Both the position numbers and the translations under genes were made by a program. Source: Membranipora membranacea (Eukaryota; Bryozoa; Gymnolaemata; Cheilostomatida; Membraniporidae). Taken from it: DNA of 60,000 bases. Where the stretch lies: positions 14,138,001 to 14,198,000 of the forward strand of contig OU612075.1 of the NCBI GenBank assembly GCA_914767715.1, written 5' to 3'. This document shows positions 54,483 to 60,000 of the stretch, piece by piece (positions within the stretch are counted from its first letter, which is position 1; every line of letters starts with the position of its first letter). The notes beneath the pieces were generated by a model that was not told the DNA's origin, did no database searches, and saw nothing but the letters and a program-made list of their open reading frames with translations.

Positions 54483-55189
54483 TTACAAGGGGATTATTAA
54501 AACCAGAACCCATTTAATGTAACAAATCTGACCATGAAGGGACTTATGGGTGTATGTTTTTTTACTTAGTCTTTTAAAATGGTGAAGATTTGTTGTTCTG
54601 AAAACAGCCAAAGTAATCCCAGCTAAACCCCAATTAGATTTTTATTGCTGTTATTTGTTGTTCTGCATTTCATGAAGACGTGAGGGGCAAGGGCTGTGTA
54701 CTTTTTATTTTTCTATCAATAGCGCACAAGTTGAACAATGACCCACAAACTCTAAGCTGTGTGCCATAGTAAAGCCTAGAAACCAATGAATGATTATTTG
54801 ATTATTGATACTGCAGGTTCACTGTTTGCAGTCAGAAGAATTTTCTATTGACTGTCTATTGAATTTCCTATTGACTGATTTTGGAAAAGTCATGTCGGTG
54901 TAGCTGAATGGTAAGGGTATATAGATAGGGTCATTCCTCACCAGAATTTTATTTTTCAGTTTTTAGAAGCTGTTTTATTTTCTTTCATCTAAACAGGTAA
55001 TGTTTGTTACCGTTTGCACTACATGCAGGTTATGTATGCGCTATTATACGCAGGCTCGGTATACAGGCAATATGCGCTACTGTATACACTATATGCAGGC
55101 TCTGTGAACACCTGTACAAATGTCAGCGCTATAAATAAAACATGCTTGATGTTGATAAGCTACGGTAAAGTCTTGATAACAACTGTAGT

Positions 55190-55557
55190 CATTGGCGTCA
55201 GAAGGATTTACCAAGGGGTGCTCCTTTTAGCTGGGAGTAGTTAGTGGCATGTGTAAGCGGAGAGGGTGCGGGAGGGGCGCTCGAGCGCCCTCCCGCCGAC
55301 GGAAATTTTTTGAAACTCGAGACCCAAAAAGAGACATTCTGGTACATACCAGCCAACTTTTATGGATGAGGAACACCAAGTATGATACCAAGCATGATAC
55401 CAAAAATATTTAACAGCAACAGCCTCTTGCCCGGGTCCCTATTGAAAGTTCTAGCGATAAAAGAAAACATTGAGTTCCAATTGTTCAAAAAAAAAAATTT
55501 TAAACCTCCCAAGGGGTGCTCACTTGAGCACCCTGAGTACCCCTTTTGACGCCCATG
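55190..55557. mobile_element. hAT-type MITE, 368 bp, with 8-bp target duplication
   Basis: Ends are CATTGGCGTCAGAAGG and CCTTTTGACGCCCATG (inverted). ACTGTAGT flanks both sides (55182-55189, 55558-55565). The paralogous site in the upstream duplicate (near 53695) is empty and reads GCTGTAGT. An 8-bp duplication and CAnnGGCGTC-type ends are hAT hallmarks. The interior contains an inverted GAGCGCCCTCCC pair and no transposase frame. Confidence 0.85.
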
Positions 55558-56288
55558 ACTGTAGTATTTTATATAGGCTGCCATGGACTATTTGATGGAC
55601 ACAACATTTAATTTTTCCTCTGCTATTTTTTAACTAAATTGTTAAAGCACTTTCTAAATAACACCTTTTTATATTAGTAGTAAATCCAATTATCTGTCAG
55701 ATTTGATGGCACAACAGCTATTACGGTCACCACCACACATACTCAGCCCCTTCATAATGAGACCTATCTTGTCATTCAAAGCATAGCTATATACATGTTG
55801 TTGACCTCATGAAAATTAAACCGGTCATTGCTTGGTGGTATGATCAATGCTGATGTTTTGATATTATGGGATTTGTCTTACAATCTGCCAGTTGAGAATT
55901 ACTGACGGATTATTGCGAGGATTAGCATACATCAATAGAAGCAAGATTAGAGAGTTCTCAGTGCAGAGCTTACACTGGCGACAAGCACCGACACTCCCAT
56001 AACACATTTGACTCAATTACAGGTGCTGATCTCTTTTAAGATTTGCAAAAGACCAGATTAATGTTGTTTGGTTTTAATGCGCCTTTGGGAGCGAGAATAC
56101 GAACCGACTGTCAGCCTGATGGGAGGTGGATGTAGATCTTTGAGGGGTGATTCTAGAGCTATCATAGCTAGGCGTGTTCAATGTTGAGGAAACTTAGTGA
56201 TTGAAGGTAGCAGATAATCGCTTATCGCCATGGATACTGGTCTTCTGCTGATGTTATGGAATGTGAGGATAATCCCTCTAGCCTGAGG

Positions 56289-56296
56289 TATATAAG
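56289..56296 (+). promoter_or_regulatory. TATA box of the collagen gene
   Basis: TATATAAG, followed by a probable leader exon (about 56320-56378) with donor GTAAGT at 56379 and acceptor TTTTAG at 56581-56586. The upstream duplicate lacks this segment. Confidence 0.55.
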
Positions 56297-56589
56297 ATAG
56301 CGCAGGCAGTGGATATCTTCAGATTTATTCTCATTCCAGACATTGTCACACTACATCTCTTCCATCAGGTTACTGACAGTAAGTATTCTTCTATGTTCTT
56401 ACCATCTTATTCTGGGCAATGTAAAACACCACTAATGGTAACTGGTAACTAAAGTTCACTTTTGCTGCGAGGTGCCAGTATTTCTCGTCTTTGGCTCTCT
56501 GTTCGCAGATTATATATTGAATTGTATGAGATTGTAGTTTATTTATGAATGTATTTTGTATCAATCGATATGAATCTTTATTTTAGACA

Positions 56590-59500
56590 ATGAAGGAAGG
56601 GTTAATTGCAGTGCAGACTGGGTCTGTAAGATCGTCCACCCTGATGTGGGTCTCTGTTATAAACTTTGCCTTACTTCTGAGCACCATAGTAATAGGAACT
56701 TACGTCACTGTCAATGTCACTCAGGTAGGTCCAGGTATTCTCCAATAAGAACCTAAACAATATTATTTAGCATTTTAATATATCCAACCAAAGCAAGTGA
56801 TTTTTCATTTTCATCATTACCTGTAGAATAGTAGAATATATCTTTTTCTTTATACACAATAACTTTCACTGGTCTAATGCTAGGCATAGATAGATTATTG
56901 GGCTATTTTTTGATAGTCATGCGTCTGTTTATAAAGAATTCGTACACCTGATTTGTGTACTATTATCACATGCCATAGACACCTGATTTGTGTACTAATA
57001 TCACATGCCATAGACACCTGTTTTTAATGGGAGAATGTGTACGTTGTTGATATTTGTTTTTATGAAAAAAACAGGCAGGAAAATACTGTGGCCGAAAATT
57101 AAAAGATATTGGATATAATAGTATATTTCTTTTTTCTGTTTTGTACAGCGGTTGGAGAAGGTGGAGGAAGTGATGATCTCCGGAGGTGGAGAGCAGATCA
57201 GACATAAGAGAGCAGCCAACGGTAACAGAATATAACAATATACCATGAACATATAACTGCTATAATATCATAAATGATATACAATAAATCATATTTATAT
57301 GACTATGCAAAATACATACACTGGTTATTCAAATATTCATAATATACGGATTTACATAGAGCGGTACATAGAACAAGTAAACAGTGCATACTGTTTCTTT
57401 GAGACAACATAATTTGAATGCGAATTGATTTTTGCAGCCTCACTATATGGTTTTTTGCTGCAGAGTCAGCTATGAAATAATAACACTATATTTTTCGTTA
57501 TTTCAGGTAGCTACATCGACTCCTTCCAAAGTTGTAAGTATATTTCTTATATGTGTACATAAGTCATTGTGGTATTGTAACTGCCCTCCTAGATTATTGA
57601 TCGAGTTTCTAACGGGTGCATTTTATAGTAGTTTATTTGAGTAAACCGTTGACACCGTAAAACTACAATTTTATATAAAATTGATTAAAATATTGATAAC
57701 GTGTGGTTAGTATGATTTCAAGTGGTTATACATAAAACATTGAAATTGAAATGGCATTTGTCATGGTAAAAATGCAAGTTTGTTTAAATCAATATCAAGT
57801 TTTTAGATGATGCGTTGCTATGATAAAAGGTAAAAATAATATAAACATACCTCTGTCACCCTTTCCAGGAGAGAGTTAGTATAAAATATGAGCTCTAGAC
57901 CATGTACAGTTTGTATATCATGGATTTAAACGAAGAAACAACATGTAAAATTATTACCTCGTTCTCTGAGGATTTAAGCTCGAATAAGGTACTTTGACCA
58001 AGCATTTCAATTTATAGTAAAAAAGACAAAAACAAGTGCTGAGAATAATAGATGAAAGGGGGCCCCATCGCTATCGCAATATGTGAAGACACAAAGAGGG
58101 TTTGGTGAATCAGGCAATAATGTTTGTTATTCTTTGGGTATAATGGGGTTTATGAGGGGTTAAAGAGTAACTGAGTATAATGGGGTTTATGAGGGGTTAA
58201 AGAGTAACTGAGTACAATGGGGTTTATGAGGAGTTAAAGAGTAACTGAGTATAATGGGGTTTATGAGGGTCAAAGAGAAACAGCTTGGAGGGATGATTTG
58301 GCTATGAAAATATTGATTTGATTAGATGATTCTCTCTGTGGTTATGCGCTGTGGCTATGAATAGATTGGCAGCAAGGTAACAGTAAACAAGTTAACGGAA
58401 CTGGATTTAGGAAATTTTAATAATATCGAAAACACTACAGGTATCTTATATTAATTTTGACACCGTGTTTAGCCACTATGGTCAACAGGGTGCAAACATG
58501 TGCATAGATTGCAGGTTTTTCATCAATTTTCCCACGGAGAAATATTTATTTGATTCTATGCCAATGTTGAGCTGCTGACAGTTTTATCATCTTTCATTCT
58601 AGTACCCTCTACTGATGGTGTACAAGACTCAGTACCCGCCCCAGTTACCTACCCTGGACCTAACTTAGGATCAGGAACAGTAACACCCCCAAGTGGATAT
58701 AGAGCTGTTGATGCCGGAGCAGGAGGCGGTGCTTGCGCTTGTCCAGCCGGTCCTCCTGGACCTCCAGGAGCACCTGGAGCTAAAGGTATACATGGCTGTT
58801 AATTATCTTCTTTCTTTCTTTCAATCCAAATGATTATGGGAAAAGAAATATGGGTGCGCTTCCGGCATTTCCAATCGACAGTGATTTATCTGGGAATAAA
58901 AAAATACAGTGTTTCAGTGTTCAACGCATCAATTTACTGTATGATAGTGAAAGTTTTGCGCTGAGGTATATATGACGCTCGACCAGTACTAAGTCTTTGT
59001 ATCATTATCCTATTGATTGTAACCTTTTCTAGGAGCTGCAGGGTATAATGGAGCTGCTGGAGCTGCAGGCCCTAAAGGAGACCAGGGACTCGCTGGAATC
59101 GGTTACGGCGGACCAAAGGGAGAACCAGGTACGTCCAGCTCATATACTATTCAACCATATCCTCCCCCATGGAGAGTATTATGTGGAGAGTATTATGTGC
59201 AATCAAATTTGTAATATTTAGATGCAAGATCCCTGTGGATTCGATAAACACCGATGCAGTCCAAGATTTGATTTGCAACAGCATGTGATTGTGATCGAGC
59301 TGTCAATTGGTGGATCATTTAGCACAAGAGCTAGATTTTATGACCAATAGATATGTATATATATATATATTAAATTCTATATCCTTACATGATAATCTTG
59401 GTTCAGTTTCAGATATTTTATATAAATTCTTGGTTTACTGATTTCCTGTCAGGTGTTGGCCTTGCTGGACCAAAGGGAGAACAAGGGTATCCAGGTAGCC

Positions 59501-60000
59501 TTGGTACGCCAGGTCTGCCAGGGAAAGATGGACAACCTGGGTTACCAGGTGCAGCAGGAAGTGATGGATTCAATGGCCTACCTGGAGTTACTGGAGCCAC
59601 TGGTGCAACTGGTAAGATGTTGTTCTTATAGTGATGTTAGATTATCAGAAACACGTATATCAATGTGTATTCTGTTTGACATCTTGACTGGGTTTGCTAA
59701 CCGAAAATCCCCAGATGGATTGAATAAAAGCGAACAGATTACATTCTTTTGGTCTTTCTTGAGTCACTGTCAGTTTATCACTTTTTATGATTTTCAATTG
59801 TTAACAGCGTATTGATTACAATAAACCTTTTCGTCTCCTCCTCACAGGTGGGTTTGGGCGTCATGGATCAACAGGAGCGACTGGACTTCCAGGATATAAT
59901 GGTGTTGGAGGTGATCCCGGAGCAAAGGGAGCACCAGGTTTGCCAGGTCAAGATGGAGCAGATGGAATACCTGGAAAAGATGGATTCCCAGGTGCACAGG
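56590..60000 (+). CDS. Type II membrane collagen, 5' part (3' end outside window)
   Basis: Exons 56590-56724, 57149-57221, 57507-57533, 58603-58785, 59033-59128, 59453-59611 and 59848 onward. A short cytosolic start (MKEGLIAVQTGSVRSS) precedes one membrane segment (about residues 18-40, ending VIGTYVTVNVTQ) with no signal cleavage site, so type II topology is predicted. A short helix (RLEKVEEVM) and a furin-type RHKR site follow at 57200-57211, then a Pro-rich spacer, a Cys pair (ACACP) and a Gly-X-Y helix (GPPGPPGAPGAKG) with small interruptions such as GIGYGG and GVGLAG. This is the general plan of collagens XIII/XXIII/XXV and of nematode cuticle collagens: trimeric, membrane-anchored, shed by furin. 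Helix exons all split the Gly codon (phase 1) and are not 54-bp based, so it is non-fibrillar. Confidence 0.9.
58139..58277. repeat. 37-bp minisatellite, about 3.7 units
   Basis: Units of TATAATGGGGTTTATGAGGG then GTTAAAGAGTAACTGAG, nearly identical, in an intron of the collagen gene. Confidence 0.85.

Larger units (their letters stand above)
54483..56663 (+). repeat. Downstream copy of the duplication (functional collagen promoter region)
   Basis: Matches 52775-54482 but retains the TATA box, leader exon and intron 1, and carries an inserted MITE at 55190-55557. It runs into the intact collagen exon 1. Confidence 0.8.

Overview
This is eukaryotic, animal (invertebrate metazoan) DNA. Every gene I could reconstruct is split into many short exons with GT..AG introns. 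The proteins are animal-type: a C2H2 zinc-finger array, a Kunitz domain, dibasic (furin-type) cleavage sites, mucin-like tracts and a membrane-anchored collagen. The sequence is AT-rich with many small inverted-repeat elements. A sponge, cnidarian or other marine invertebrate would fit, but nothing visible fixes the phylum. All exon joins were made by eye from splice consensus and reading-frame phase; no transcript or database was used.

Layout. (1) 1-2353, minus strand: two exons of an unidentified gene that leaves the window on the left, then a complete two-exon gene for a 229-residue SWSAP1-like (RecA/RAD51-paralog-like) protein. (2) 4346-13320, plus: a 16-exon gene for an 898-residue protein with 13 C2H2 zinc fingers. 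One intron holds a 5'-truncated antisense LINE with a 7-bp target duplication. (3) 13701-36115, plus: a 35-exon gene for a secreted precursor of about 2185 residues that I do not recognise. It has a signal peptide, six RxKR/RKRR-type sites cutting it into about six to seven pieces, Thr-rich and Pro-rich linkers, a repeated two-cysteine exon cassette, one canonical Kunitz domain and a von Willebrand D / RGM-like region with a GDPH motif. This is the best candidate for an undescribed system. (4) 36116-43700: intergenic, rich in LINE debris and hairpins. (5) 43782-50453, plus: two tandem paralogous genes (342 and 334 residues) sharing a near-identical C-terminal cysteine domain (CxCG..C..C..CxC) that I do not recognise. 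One copy has an intron exactly at the domain boundary and the other does not. (6) 52775-56663: a tandem duplication of a collagen gene's 5' region. The upstream copy lost the TATA box, leader exon and start codon; the downstream copy carries a hAT-type MITE with a perfect 8-bp target duplication. (7) 56590-60000+, plus: the 5' part of a type II membrane collagen with an RHKR shedding site, running off the right edge.

The two large extracellular genes (the modular precursor and the collagen) share the secretory route and furin-type processing, so an extracellular-matrix role for both is plausible. No functional link between neighbours is shown by the sequence itself.
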